From assembly GCA_002702205.1 (NCBI GenBank), contig NZYP01000046.1, positions 1 to 24,274 of the forward strand: DNA of 24,274 nt. The letters are read 5' to 3'. The notes under the pieces are model-generated. The model saw nothing but the letters and a program-made list of their open reading frames with translations, searched no databases and had not been told where the DNA came from. Within the stretch, counting starts at the first letter, position 1. Every line of letters starts with the position of its first letter. Below are positions 1 to 7,586 of the stretch, in pieces. The stretch comes from Flammeovirgaceae bacterium (lineage in GTDB: Bacteria; Bacteroidota; Bacteroidia; Cytophagales; MED-G16). The position numbers were made by a program, and so were the translations under genes.

Positions 1-881
1 CCTAGGGTCGCAGCATCTCCAGCATCGCTAGGATCAAAAGGAATAACAGCTGTAGGATTAATAGCCTGGAAGAATGGTGAAGCAAGTACGTCAGGTACCG
101 TTCCAACAACTCCTTTCCATGATGGATTGTTATCTACCATAGATTTTAGAGCCGTTTCAAACTGTGCGCCAACTACTGCTGCCGTCGGCTCAGGGAATAC
201 GTTCTCGTTTCCACCTCTTGCGTAATGTGCTAAAAAGTCATATGCTCCTAACCATGCCATGAAGAAAGTACCTCCAGACCCAATCATCTGAGCCAATGCA
301 CTTTGAGTGCCACTCGATGCATCAAATCTAGCATAGTAGGGGTTGACTGGTGCTACTGTTCCGTCATTAGGAATCATAAACTGACCCATAGTCTGCTTAC
401 CAACACCAAAATTTTGTATGGCAGTCTTGTCTCCTGGATACGATGTGCCGACAGATGCAAAATCACCTGGCGCCCTCTTTATACCAATAGTTCCCTCTGA
501 ATTCATGTTTAGGTACCATCTTCCTTCGTCGTCTGCAGTTCCGTCTACTCCGTCAGCTCCAGCACCAAAATACCCATTCTCTGAGTTGATGTCTGGCTGG
601 ATAAATGTTCCTGAACCACCAGCATGTGCTAGCTGTAAGGCAATCATTCTCCCGACAGAATAAGGTTGTAAACCACTGTGAAGTAATCCTCCGTCACCAA
701 AACCGGCAGTGTAAGCACCACCAATTGAGACGAATTTAGTAAAATCTGCAGTTCCAGCTTCTCCTGATGGCGCAGATACGTCATCTTGTGGAAAGGCTTT
801 AAATTCAGTTTGTTCCTGCTCACAGGCAAAGAATGTAACTGAAAGTATTAACGTTAAAAATATTGATTTAAACTTTATCAT
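1..881 (-). CDS. SGNH/GDSL-hydrolase-like lipoprotein, catalytic residues apparently lost (3' end beyond window)
   Basis: The frame is open from an ATG at 881 to the left edge, giving 293 residues with no stop. The N-terminus is a lipoprotein signal (charged start, hydrophobic stretch, FFAC with Cys20), followed by an acidic segment (EQEQTE) like Bacteroidetes surface lipoproteins. The body resembles the Bacteroidetes SGNH/GDSL lipoprotein family: a block-I-like segment at 52-60 (SIGGAYTAG, where the family has about SLGNSLTAG), a block-II-like NFGVGKQTMG at 157-166, a block-III-like WLGAYDFL at 210-217 (family about WIGNNDVL), and TVPDVLASPFF at 261-271. By this alignment the nucleophile Ser is Ala56 and the block III Asn is Tyr214, so hydrolase activity is doubtful; this is inference from remembered family patterns. 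It lies 13 nt downstream of the TonB receptor, presumably in one transcript, so it may be an outer-membrane partner or ligand-binding protein. The block V Asp/His lie outside the window. Confidence 0.75.
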   Translation of the reverse strand, partial: MIKFKSIFLTLILSVTFFACEQEQTEFKAFPQDDVSAPSGEAGTADFTKFVSIGGAYTAGFGDGGLLHSGLQPYSVGRMIALQLAHAGGSGTFIQPDINSENGYFGAGADGVDGTADDEGRWYLNMNSEGTIGIKRAPGDFASVGTSYPGDKTAIQNFGVGKQTMGQFMIPNDGTVAPVNPYYARFDASSGTQSALAQMIGSGGTFFMAWLGAYDFLAHYARGGNENVFPEPTAAVVGAQFETALKSMVDNNPSWKGVVGTVPDVLASPFFQAINPTAVIPFDPSDAGDAATL

Positions 882-894
882 GATATTTAGTTTA

Positions 895-3696
895 TTAGTT
901 TAATAATTCGTCAAATGTTAGAGATGCGTAGAATAGCTTACCAATAAATGGTCCACCAGGTCTTGATCTGTAATCATTATTTCCTATACCGATATGATTT
1001 CCACCAACCTTAAGTATCGTACCGATACTCTCAATGTTATAACTCACTTGAGCATCTAGTGCTCCGTGAGAAGGAATCATCATAGTTGCAAATGTACTCT
1101 CGTACACGAAGTCGTCTTGGAATCTTAGACTTGCTGAGAACCCAAAATTCTTAAATACTTCCCTGTTAGAGAATGTAAATGAATACATATTCTCAGGTGT
1201 ATTGAAGTATGATAAGAAGTCACTGTTTGGTTCTGAGTAATCTATCTCCTGTCTCTGGAAGTTGTAGTTACCAATTAACTTGTAACCAGAACCGATGTCA
1301 AATGTAAGACCTAAACCAAATCCCCAAGTCTTCACGTCATCAGTAGTGTAACTGTCAACAGCAAAACCAGTTCCTGGAGCAAGAGTTTGTCCTCTGTGCG
1401 TAGTAGGAAGTTTTGAAACTAAGTTAACTCCACCCTCAAAATCTGTATAGTTAGTTACAAAGTAGTTGGCATCAACTAATACTTTATCTCCGATAACACC
1501 CTTGTAACCAAATTCAATTGCCTCCAGTCTCTCTGGCTTAATGTAGTTAGCATAAGCTTCCTGTAAAACAGCTGGGTTACCGCCTGTAGGGTTACCAGTA
1601 GTCTCATCTAAAACTCCACCAGTTGCTAGGTATGCATTATAAGAAGATCTTGTCCAAGCACCACCTTCCATAACTCCGTACCTCTCTGCATTATCTTTTG
1701 CTGTTCCAAGAAGTATAGTCGAACCAGCTGGGAAGTAGATATACTGACTCTGTGTGTCAGGATTTCTAAATCCAGTCTGGTAGCTGAATCTAAGGTTATG
1801 CTTTTCAGCAAAGGTATAGACTGCAGCCACTCTAGGAGTAACTCTTCCTTTATAGTTAGAGTTCTTATCATATCTTGCAGAACCAATAAATTTGAATCCA
1901 TTAAATATCTCCTTGTTTACTTGGAGAAAAGTTCCGAACTCATTGATTCCAATTTTTTCCATAACACCGTCTCCGTCAGGGTCCTGATTGTAAACCGTTC
2001 CCTCACCGTCTAGTGTATAATTTCTAAAATTAGCTCCGAAAAGTAACCAATCTGCCACGTCGTATGTGAAATCAGCATGTGTCAGAGTTGAGTTATCAAC
2101 TAACTTCGCACCAGGTGTAGTTGGGTCCTGGAACGGGCTACTTTTGATAGCATCTCTAACAGCGTTAAACGCAGCTGATCCAACAGCTGGAATTGGTGCG
2201 TCAGCCTGAAGTCTTGATATCGCATGTGCCGCAGTTGGATTACCAGCTGGAACACCTGTGACGTAACCTTGCATTGCTGTAAGGTAAGTTGTAAGGTAAG
2301 TTCCTACCCATCCTGATGCACTAGTAGGGCTGAAAGCCTCATTCATTGCAGCACCAAGGAAACCAATGTTATATGTATCTCCGCCATCTGTTGAGGACTG
2401 GTATACTTTAAACTTCATCTTATCGCTCTCAAGACCAAAACTTATAAACTGCTGACTGAAGCCATCTAATTTATATTTTTGAGTACCTGTGTATATGGTA
2501 TTTCCACCACCTTTTCTGTAGAGTAGGGAAGCCTCGAGGTTGTCGTTGATTCTGTAGTTAAGACCGATGTCGTACTTCATGTTACTCGCATCGTTATCTT
2601 CCATCAGAGCCTCCTCAGGGAAACCTGTTCTCCTTAGGTCTAGAACCTGGCCACCAGGAAGACTAGATACCCAAGGGAATCCAGAAGCAGCAAGTGGAAC
2701 TGGAATCGGAACATCATCTCCGTGGAGGTTTAATCCATTGAAGTTTGGCTGTCCTCTCATGTCTATATCACCGAATGCGTTTCCGTCTATATCTACATTT
2801 GTAGTGTAGTCGTTTGCAGCCCAGTCGTTAGCCATGTCATAAGCAAAATTTACTTTTATAGCTAGTTTATCGTTAAATGCCTTAGCGTATCTTATATTGT
2901 ATTTAGAGTATAGGTTCTGGTCATTATTATCTGCGTGAGATGTTGTGAAACCTTGTGTTACCTGAACAGAAAGACCCTGATACTCAAAAGGACTCTTACT
3001 AGTCATAAGCATTGTACCGTTGAAAGCGTTTGGTCCGTAGAGAGCTGAAGAGGCCCCTGGGATTAATTCAACACTTTCTAAGTCAAGAGGGTTGATACCA
3101 ACTAGGTTACCAGTTGGGAAGTTTAGTATAGGAGAAGAAGTATCCATACCATCAACTAACATCACAAATCTGGTGTTAGCGTCAGTCGCATAACCTCTTG
3201 TGTTTATAGATGGAAGATTTAAACTACCTCTACTTACTTTGACACCCTTCATGTGCTCAAGCTGATCCATGAAATCTGCAGTTGCAGAGTTCTGAATATC
3301 TAGTAGGTCCATCTTCTCAATTGTTACAGGAGACTCGAGTATACTCTGCTCGACTCTAGAAGCTGAAACCACAACTTCACTACCTATCAGTATTGATTCA
3401 GATAATGTTATATTTAAATCAGATACATTAGAAGAGACTTCTACCTCCTGATTTTCATAACCTACAATTGAAAAAATTAATGTTGCTGGTGTATCAGCAA
3501 CGTCTAAACTAAAGTTACCATCCCTATCTGAGATAGTACCTGCGATCTTACCTTTTATAAGTATATTAACTCCTACCAACGAACCGCTCTCATCTGATAC
3601 ATTACCAGATACAGTAATAGCCTGCGAGAAAGATTGGATTGATATAAAAGTGAATAAAGTAAAAAGGTAGACTAATTTCTTTGCAAAATTATTCAT
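895..3696 (-). CDS. TonB-dependent outer-membrane receptor with carboxypeptidase-regulatory-like N-terminal domain
   Basis: This 933-residue protein has a signal peptide (about 1-25, ending SFSQA), a carboxypeptidase-regulatory-like beta-sandwich at about 27-98 (VSGNVSDESG, then GTISDRDGNFSL and FSIVGYE), a possible TonB box near 107-115 (SEVVVSASR), a plug domain at about 118-235 (INTRGYA, MLVDGMD, ESVELIPGASSALYGPNAFNG), and a long beta-barrel to the C-terminus with many aromatic strands. The last strand (LFYASLTF) is followed by five extra residues. It should import a ligand across the outer membrane using TonB-ExbBD energy; the substrate cannot be read from the sequence. No SusD-type gene is adjacent. 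Instead an SGNH-like lipoprotein follows after 13 nt, so the pair may work as receptor plus surface lipoprotein. The ATG at 3696 gives a normal signal peptide. Confidence 0.93.
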   Translation of the reverse strand: MNNFAKKLVYLFTLFTFISIQSFSQAITVSGNVSDESGSLVGVNILIKGKIAGTISDRDGNFSLDVADTPATLIFSIVGYENQEVEVSSNVSDLNITLSESILIGSEVVVSASRVEQSILESPVTIEKMDLLDIQNSATADFMDQLEHMKGVKVSRGSLNLPSINTRGYATDANTRFVMLVDGMDTSSPILNFPTGNLVGINPLDLESVELIPGASSALYGPNAFNGTMLMTSKSPFEYQGLSVQVTQGFTTSHADNNDQNLYSKYNIRYAKAFNDKLAIKVNFAYDMANDWAANDYTTNVDIDGNAFGDIDMRGQPNFNGLNLHGDDVPIPVPLAASGFPWVSSLPGGQVLDLRRTGFPEEALMEDNDASNMKYDIGLNYRINDNLEASLLYRKGGGNTIYTGTQKYKLDGFSQQFISFGLESDKMKFKVYQSSTDGGDTYNIGFLGAAMNEAFSPTSASGWVGTYLTTYLTAMQGYVTGVPAGNPTAAHAISRLQADAPIPAVGSAAFNAVRDAIKSSPFQDPTTPGAKLVDNSTLTHADFTYDVADWLLFGANFRNYTLDGEGTVYNQDPDGDGVMEKIGINEFGTFLQVNKEIFNGFKFIGSARYDKNSNYKGRVTPRVAAVYTFAEKHNLRFSYQTGFRNPDTQSQYIYFPAGSTILLGTAKDNAERYGVMEGGAWTRSSYNAYLATGGVLDETTGNPTGGNPAVLQEAYANYIKPERLEAIEFGYKGVIGDKVLVDANYFVTNYTDFEGGVNLVSKLPTTHRGQTLAPGTGFAVDSYTTDDVKTWGFGLGLTFDIGSGYKLIGNYNFQRQEIDYSEPNSDFLSYFNTPENMYSFTFSNREVFKNFGFSASLRFQDDFVYESTFATMMIPSHGALDAQVSYNIESIGTILKVGGNHIGIGNNDYRSRPGGPFIGKLFYASLTFDELLN

Positions 3697-3751
3697 ACAC
3701 TTTATATGTTTTGTTTAACAACTTAAGTTAGTTTTTCTAACAACAATGGGG

Positions 3752-3770
3752 CAAAATTAATAAAATTTTG
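3752..3770. repeat. Perfect inverted repeat with overlapping -7-like motif between gldC and the TonB receptor
   Basis: CAAAATT-AATAA-AATTTTG is a perfect 7-bp inverted repeat with a 5-nt spacer. Read on the minus strand, its distal part contains TAATTTTG (3759 to 3752), which matches the Bacteroidetes -7 element TAnnTTTG, but I see no TTG at the expected -33 distance. It could be the weak 3' hairpin of gldC, an operator or part of the receptor promoter. AT-richness makes chance occurrence possible. Confidence 0.3.
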
Positions 3771-3784
3771 ACTTTTAGAGCAGA

Positions 3785-4117
3785 TTAATCAGACTTATTT
3801 TTAATGTAATCGATTAGCTTATCACACAACTTATTTGTCTCTTTTGACATATATTCATCACCTGTCGAGTTTAAAATGCTCTGACCTAAACCACCGAGGC
3901 AGTCAATATAAAACTTTTTCATGTCGTCTGTCTTCATATCTTTTGTCCATAAATCAATTCTCAGAGTATTCTTTTTCTCCTCATCCCAGAGAGATAGGCT
4001 TATAGATTTTGTTTCTTTCAGGTCCTGACTCAAACTATCCTCAGCTACCCACTCTATCTTCTCGGGAATGTTTTTTTCATCTAGACCGACAATAAATTTA
4101 ATTTCTGACTTCTTCAT
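3785..4117 (-). CDS. gldC: Gliding motility protein GldC
   Basis: The product is 110 residues, matching the small cytoplasmic GldC family of Bacteroidetes. Recognisable family features are an N-terminal IKF-V-LDE-N-PEKIEWVAED segment (about residues 6-27), a central LSLWDEEKKNTLRIDLWTKDM stretch (41-61) that is the most conserved part, and MKKFYIDCL (66-74). GldC is known from flavobacterial gliding and type 9 secretion work, but its exact biochemical role is not established, and no other gld gene is in the window. The start codon (ATG at 4117) lies inside the 3' end of ribF, a 20-bp overlap, so the gene probably belongs to a truB-ribF-gldC transcript. Confidence 0.9.
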   Translation of the reverse strand: MKKSEIKFIVGLDEKNIPEKIEWVAEDSLSQDLKETKSISLSLWDEEKKNTLRIDLWTKDMKTDDMKKFYIDCLGGLGQSILNSTGDEYMSKETNKLCDKLIDYIKNKSD

Positions 4118-5042
4118 TTTCTATAATTTTTAGTGTTTCAATCTTATCTACTCTAAGCTGTTTGCTAAGTTCTTTTAAATTTCTAAACCTCTTCTCGTCT
4201 CTTATCCTCTTTAAAAAGCTAATTTCCATACTTTCTCCATATATTTCACTCCCATAATCAAATAAATTCATCTCAAGTCTTCTCTCACTTCCATTAAGTG
4301 TTGGTCTGAAGCCAATGTTTATCATGCCATAATATTTTTTATCTGATACGTAGGTAAAACCTGCGTAGACACCGTCTCTGGGAAGAAGCTTACCATCATC
4401 TCTTATTTCAATATTTGCTGTTGGAAACTCTAACTTTTTACCTATCCCGTCTCCCTTCACGACCTTCCCGGAGATAAAGTACCTGTATCCAAGCATTTGA
4501 TTTGTCTTTGAGATATCTCCTTCTTTTATTTTATTTCTTATCTCAGATGAGCTTATCTTTAGTTTTTCGCTTATCTCTTTTCTCTTCACTTCCTCAATTG
4601 AGAAGCTAAGCTCATCTTTTTTACCTGCTAGGTACTTGAAGTTTCCTTCCCTCCTAAAACCAAAGTGATGGTTATAACCAATTATTAGCTTATTTATTTT
4701 TAATTTTTTCTCTAAAATTTGATCTATAAAATCATCGGCAGTTACTTTAGAAAATTCTTCTGTGAATTCAATTAAATATAAAATATCGATACCAAACTTT
4801 TGAAGAGATTTGAACTTATCATCACTCGACTGTATAAAATCAAAATGATCATTAGGGTATAAAACCTTCCTGGGATGTGGCCAGAATGACACTAATATCG
4901 ATTTTCCATCATTTTTTTTTGCGTCAGAAACCAACCTCTCAATTATTTTCTTATGACCTAGGTGGACTCCGTCAAAATATCCTACAGTACATACGTTGTA
5001 TCTATTGTTCTCTACAAATGAACTATCTCGAATTATTTTCAA
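4098..5042 (-). CDS. ribF: Bifunctional riboflavin kinase / FAD synthetase RibF
   Basis: This 314-residue enzyme phosphorylates riboflavin to FMN and adenylylates FMN to FAD. The N-terminal FAD synthetase domain carries GYFDGVHLGH (21-30), GYNHHFGFRREGNF (122-135) and ISSSEIR (163-169). The C-terminal flavokinase domain carries GDGIGKKLEFPTAN (197-210), DGVYAGF (223-229) and NIGFRPTLNG (242-251). Length is normal. The start is TTG at 5042; no ATG lies between it and the first conserved motif. The TTG overlaps the truB stop as TTGA and is preceded by a purine-rich AAAGGAAAG, which supports this start and coupling to truB. The 3' end overlaps gldC by 20 bp. The fairly low-complexity, Lys-rich sequence is typical of this AT-rich genome. 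Confidence 0.95.
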   Translation of the reverse strand: MKIIRDSSFVENNRYNVCTVGYFDGVHLGHKKIIERLVSDAKKNDGKSILVSFWPHPRKVLYPNDHFDFIQSSDDKFKSLQKFGIDILYLIEFTEEFSKVTADDFIDQILEKKLKINKLIIGYNHHFGFRREGNFKYLAGKKDELSFSIEEVKRKEISEKLKISSSEIRNKIKEGDISKTNQMLGYRYFISGKVVKGDGIGKKLEFPTANIEIRDDGKLLPRDGVYAGFTYVSDKKYYGMINIGFRPTLNGSERRLEMNLFDYGSEIYGESMEISFLKRIRDEKRFRNLKELSKQLRVDKIETLKIIENEEVRN

Positions 5043-5728
5043 TACTTTCCTTTAAGGTTAAATTCAAATTCTTCAATGGTACTAGCATCGTCTACGTCAA
5101 AGTTACCTATTTTGGTTCTCCTAAGCTCAGAAAGATAAGCACCACAGCCCAGCTCTAATCCGAGATCTCTTGCCAGTGACCTGATGTATGTCCCTTTTGA
5201 ACAGGATATAGAAAAGTGAATGACTGGAAGTTTGATGTCTAATATATCAAAACTATTAACTTTTATTTCCTTCTCTTCAATTATCACTTTCTCATCTCTT
5301 CTGGCTAGTTCGTACGCCCTTTTACCGTTAACCTTTACAGCTGAGTATTTTGGAGGTCTCTGAAATTGAGTTCCTAAAAATGTCTCTGCTATATCTTTTA
5401 TTTTCTTCTCGTTAATGCCAGATAATGATTTAGTCTCTGAAACTTCTGTCTCTAGATCGTGCGATGGAGTAGTAGAGCCAAGAACAAACTTACCGGTATA
5501 TGTCTTGTCTAGGTTAAGGAACTCATTTATTTTTTTTGTGTGTTTACCAGTACAAATGATTAGAAGACCACTCGCAAGAGGATCTAAAGTTCCAGCATGT
5601 CCAACCTTCTTGCTTTTGGTGATATTTCTTATTTTCTTCACCACATCGAACGATGACCAATCAAGTTTTTTATCGATCAGAAGTGTATATCCTTCATTAA
5701 AATTTATATTTGAATCAATCATCTTCAT
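5039..5728 (-). CDS. truB: tRNA pseudouridine(55) synthase TruB
   Basis: TruB converts U55 of tRNAs to pseudouridine. From ATG at 5728 it is 229 residues, the usual size for Bacteroidetes TruB. The start region NEGYTLLIDKKLDWSSFDVV is the canonical family beginning. The catalytic motif KVGHAGTLDPLASGLL holds the nucleophilic Asp (residue 49), followed by KTYTGKFVLG, RPPKYSAVKVNGKRAYELAR and the C-terminal CSKGTYIRSLARDLG motif. A longer reading from TTG at 5746 is possible but adds six residues unlike the family; a second ATG is at 5722. The stop overlaps the ribF TTG. In many Flavobacteriia truB directly follows uppP; here a plus-strand pair of genes lies between the two. Confidence 0.95.
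   Translation of the reverse strand: MKMIDSNINFNEGYTLLIDKKLDWSSFDVVKKIRNITKSKKVGHAGTLDPLASGLLIICTGKHTKKINEFLNLDKTYTGKFVLGSTTPSHDLETEVSETKSLSGINEKKIKDIAETFLGTQFQRPPKYSAVKVNGKRAYELARRDEKVIIEEKEIKVNSFDILDIKLPVIHFSISCSKGTYIRSLARDLGLELGCGAYLSELRRTKIGNFDVDDASTIEEFEFNLKGKY
5045..5053 (-). promoter_or_regulatory. Shine-Dalgarno-like site supporting the TTG start of ribF
   Basis: On the minus strand AAAGGAAAG ends 2 nt before the TTG; the AGGA core (5051 to 5048) is 5 nt upstream. Most genes here have only A/T-rich leaders, so this site is unusual, and it coincides with the only non-ATG start that is tied to a 4-nt stop/start overlap (truB TGA within TTGA). It lies inside the last codons of truB. Confidence 0.5.
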
Positions 5729-5736
5729 AATGATTT

Positions 5737-5765
5737 TTGACAGCAAATTAAATCATTTAATTTAG
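5737..5765 (+). promoter_or_regulatory. Candidate Bacteroidetes promoter for the plus-strand island
   Basis: TTG at 5737-5739 and TAATTTAG at 5758-5765 are separated by 18 nt. This fits the Bacteroidetes sigma factor layout (TTG, about 19 nt, TAnnTTTG) with one mismatch in the -7 element. Transcription would start about 8 nt before the ATG at 5779. It sits in the 50-bp gap between divergent truB and the island. Confidence 0.35.
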
Positions 5766-5778
5766 TAAGAGAGAAAAC

Positions 5779-7164
5779 ATGGTCAGATATTTATTAACAC
5801 TATTTATTTTTTCATCATATGGCTTAATAGCTCAAGAAAACACCTATAGTGGACAAAATATAAATGTTAAACTTTTTTCTTCTATTAATTTAGAAAGGAA
5901 TTTTGGTGTTACTGATAATGAGATAAAACCTTATTTCACTGATGCACTAAAGGAAAATAACTTAGTTTTTACGGAAGATGATTATAACTATTATTTTTCA
6001 CTATCTCACGGCTGGAAAAAATCTAAAAAAATAACCTATAGAGTAGATAATTTCAGAGGACTACTAATTGAAACAGGCACAAATGGAATTGTAGCAGAGT
6101 TCAATGTATCCAAGACAAAAGACCTCCAAGAGTCTGTAAGTATTATTTTAGATAAACTAGTAGAAATGAATGCGGATAATACCGAGAAAAAATTTATTGA
6201 CATATCAGATCATTTTATGAAAATGGAAATGAACTCATGGGATTCTTCAAGACCTGACTCACACGCTCCATCAAGTATTCATGCAGACCACACACACATG
6301 AGAGGTGGAATCATGATCGGTTATAAGTTTTCTTTATCTGATAATAATAAAATTTATAAAGGAAATAAAACTGTATCTAATAATGTGCTCTTTCAAGATT
6401 ATGAGAATGTAATTGAGTCCAGTAATTTCTTATATCATTCTTTCGAATTTATGTATGGTCTTTCAGATAAACTGACAATTTTTTCTAAGTTTGATTATAT
6501 CGATAAGCAGATTACATATTCAGATATTAATTTAGATAAGTCAAATTATTTTTCTAGTGGCTTTGGAGATATTAACCTACAGTTTCTTTACAGTATAGTA
6601 AATAGGAGTTCTATAAAATTACATTCTAATATAGGTTTGGATTTACCTACTGGAAAGTTCAGGGGATCAGATCAATTGCCATATAATATTTTCACAGGAA
6701 AAGGCTACTTCAGCTCAATATTAGGTTTTACCAGTTTCTTTCAGTTCCCAAAAATCTCTGCAGGAATTCAGCCTATTATAAGTTTACCATTAAATACAAA
6801 TTCTAACAGTTTTAATTTGGGTTCTAGCATAGACATATATTACTGGTTCTCTCTGAAGGTTAACAACGTGATTAGTATCAGTTACAGTCAAAATTATATA
6901 AACCAAAGAAAGGTTAATGGGTCACCTCTTTTCTTAATCCCTGATAAAAATTCAGATTTTGATATTAGGAATACAGGGTATAGAATATTAAGTAATTCTT
7001 TTGGTTTAAATATATCCCCAGCAAAAGGAGCTCTTAAAAACTTTAGATTTTCAGCCGAATATATTTTACCTCTTTTCCAGTCATATAATGGTTATCAAAA
7101 TAGTAAAATAAATGATTTTATATTAAGTTTACAGTTAAGCCCAGGAGGTCATATGGGACACTAG
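5779..7164 (+). CDS. Putative outer-membrane beta-barrel protein with His/Met-rich motif (MetA-pathway/transporter-like)
   Basis: This 461-residue protein has a signal peptide (about 1-19, ending GLIAQ). Residues about 27-133 form a separate domain I do not recognise. A His/Met-rich segment follows: MKMEMNSWD (147-155) and DSHAPSSIHADHTHMRGG (160-177; His162, 168, 171, 173). The rest looks like a beta-barrel with SGFGDINLQFLY (260-271) and LHSNIGLDLPTGKF (281-294). The His motif followed by an SGFGDI/LPTG barrel resembles the family whose members carry a GDHxHxxGxxM-type motif (annotated transporter or phenol-MetA-like), some of which sit near copper-handling genes; this relation is from memory. 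The C-terminus GGHMGH is again His/Met-rich. A metal-related role is inference. It is followed after 2 nt by a lipoprotein gene. Confidence 0.7.
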   Translation: MVRYLLTLFIFSSYGLIAQENTYSGQNINVKLFSSINLERNFGVTDNEIKPYFTDALKENNLVFTEDDYNYYFSLSHGWKKSKKITYRVDNFRGLLIETGTNGIVAEFNVSKTKDLQESVSIILDKLVEMNADNTEKKFIDISDHFMKMEMNSWDSSRPDSHAPSSIHADHTHMRGGIMIGYKFSLSDNNKIYKGNKTVSNNVLFQDYENVIESSNFLYHSFEFMYGLSDKLTIFSKFDYIDKQITYSDINLDKSNYFSSGFGDINLQFLYSIVNRSSIKLHSNIGLDLPTGKFRGSDQLPYNIFTGKGYFSSILGFTSFFQFPKISAGIQPIISLPLNTNSNSFNLGSSIDIYYWFSLKVNNVISISYSQNYINQRKVNGSPLFLIPDKNSDFDIRNTGYRILSNSFGLNISPAKGALKNFRFSAEYILPLFQSYNGYQNSKINDFILSLQLSPGGHMGH

Positions 7165-7166
7165 AT

Positions 7167-7586
7167 ATGAGGTTACTATTTGTATATTTATTTTTATTTA
7201 TTTCTTGTAAGAGTGAGGTTAATACCCACCAATCTAACATGAACATTTTAGATGAAGTGATAACGACCCATGATGAGCTAATGGTAAAAATGAAAGATTT
7301 AAAATCATTAAAAAATAAACTTACTCAAGAGGGTATCGATCCTGAAAATAAGTTAGTCTTAGATTTAGATGAGGCAAGATCTTCCATGATGAATTTCATG
7401 AAAAAATTTAGTGAAGAATTTCAATATGATAAGTATCCAATGGATAAAGATTCATACCAAGATATTGATGAAAAAACTCTATCTATGATAAATTCTAAAC
7501 TAGAAATGCAAAAAAAGATGGTTCTAGAAGTTTCTGATCTTTTTGAAAATAGTATAAATAATGCCGAAGCAGCAATTAAGAAATAG
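7167..7586 (+). CDS. Small Met-rich helical lipoprotein of unknown function
   Basis: This 139-residue protein begins with a short hydrophobic signal and a lipobox-like LFISC (Cys14), so it is probably a lipoprotein. The remainder is predicted helical, with repeated Met and charged residues (HDELMVKMKDLKSLKNKL at about 35-52, SSMMNFMKKF at about 72-81, and a C-terminal helix rich in Glu, Asn and Ala). It resembles small flavobacterial lipoproteins that begin their mature part with a MDEVM-IHDEVMPKM-type stretch and have sometimes been misannotated as viral inclusion proteins; function unknown. The start lies 2 nt after the upstream barrel gene, so the two are probably cotranscribed. Its last codons overlap the 3' end of the uppP-vanX fusion by 11 bp on the opposite strand. 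Confidence 0.75.
   Translation: MRLLFVYLFLFISCKSEVNTHQSNMNILDEVITTHDELMVKMKDLKSLKNKLTQEGIDPENKLVLDLDEARSSMMNFMKKFSEEFQYDKYPMDKDSYQDIDEKTLSMINSKLEMQKKMVLEVSDLFENSINNAEAAIKK

Noticed and set aside
1..881. Pseudogene reading of the SGNH-like gene
   Set aside because: The frame is open for 293 codons with a sound lipoprotein signal and conserved family blocks. The missing stop is due to the window edge, and only catalytic positions differ.
3727..3741. Hairpin GTTAG-N5-CTAAC before the TonB receptor
   Set aside because: The stem is only 5 bp with no flanking T-tract or promoter relation; likely chance in AT-rich DNA.
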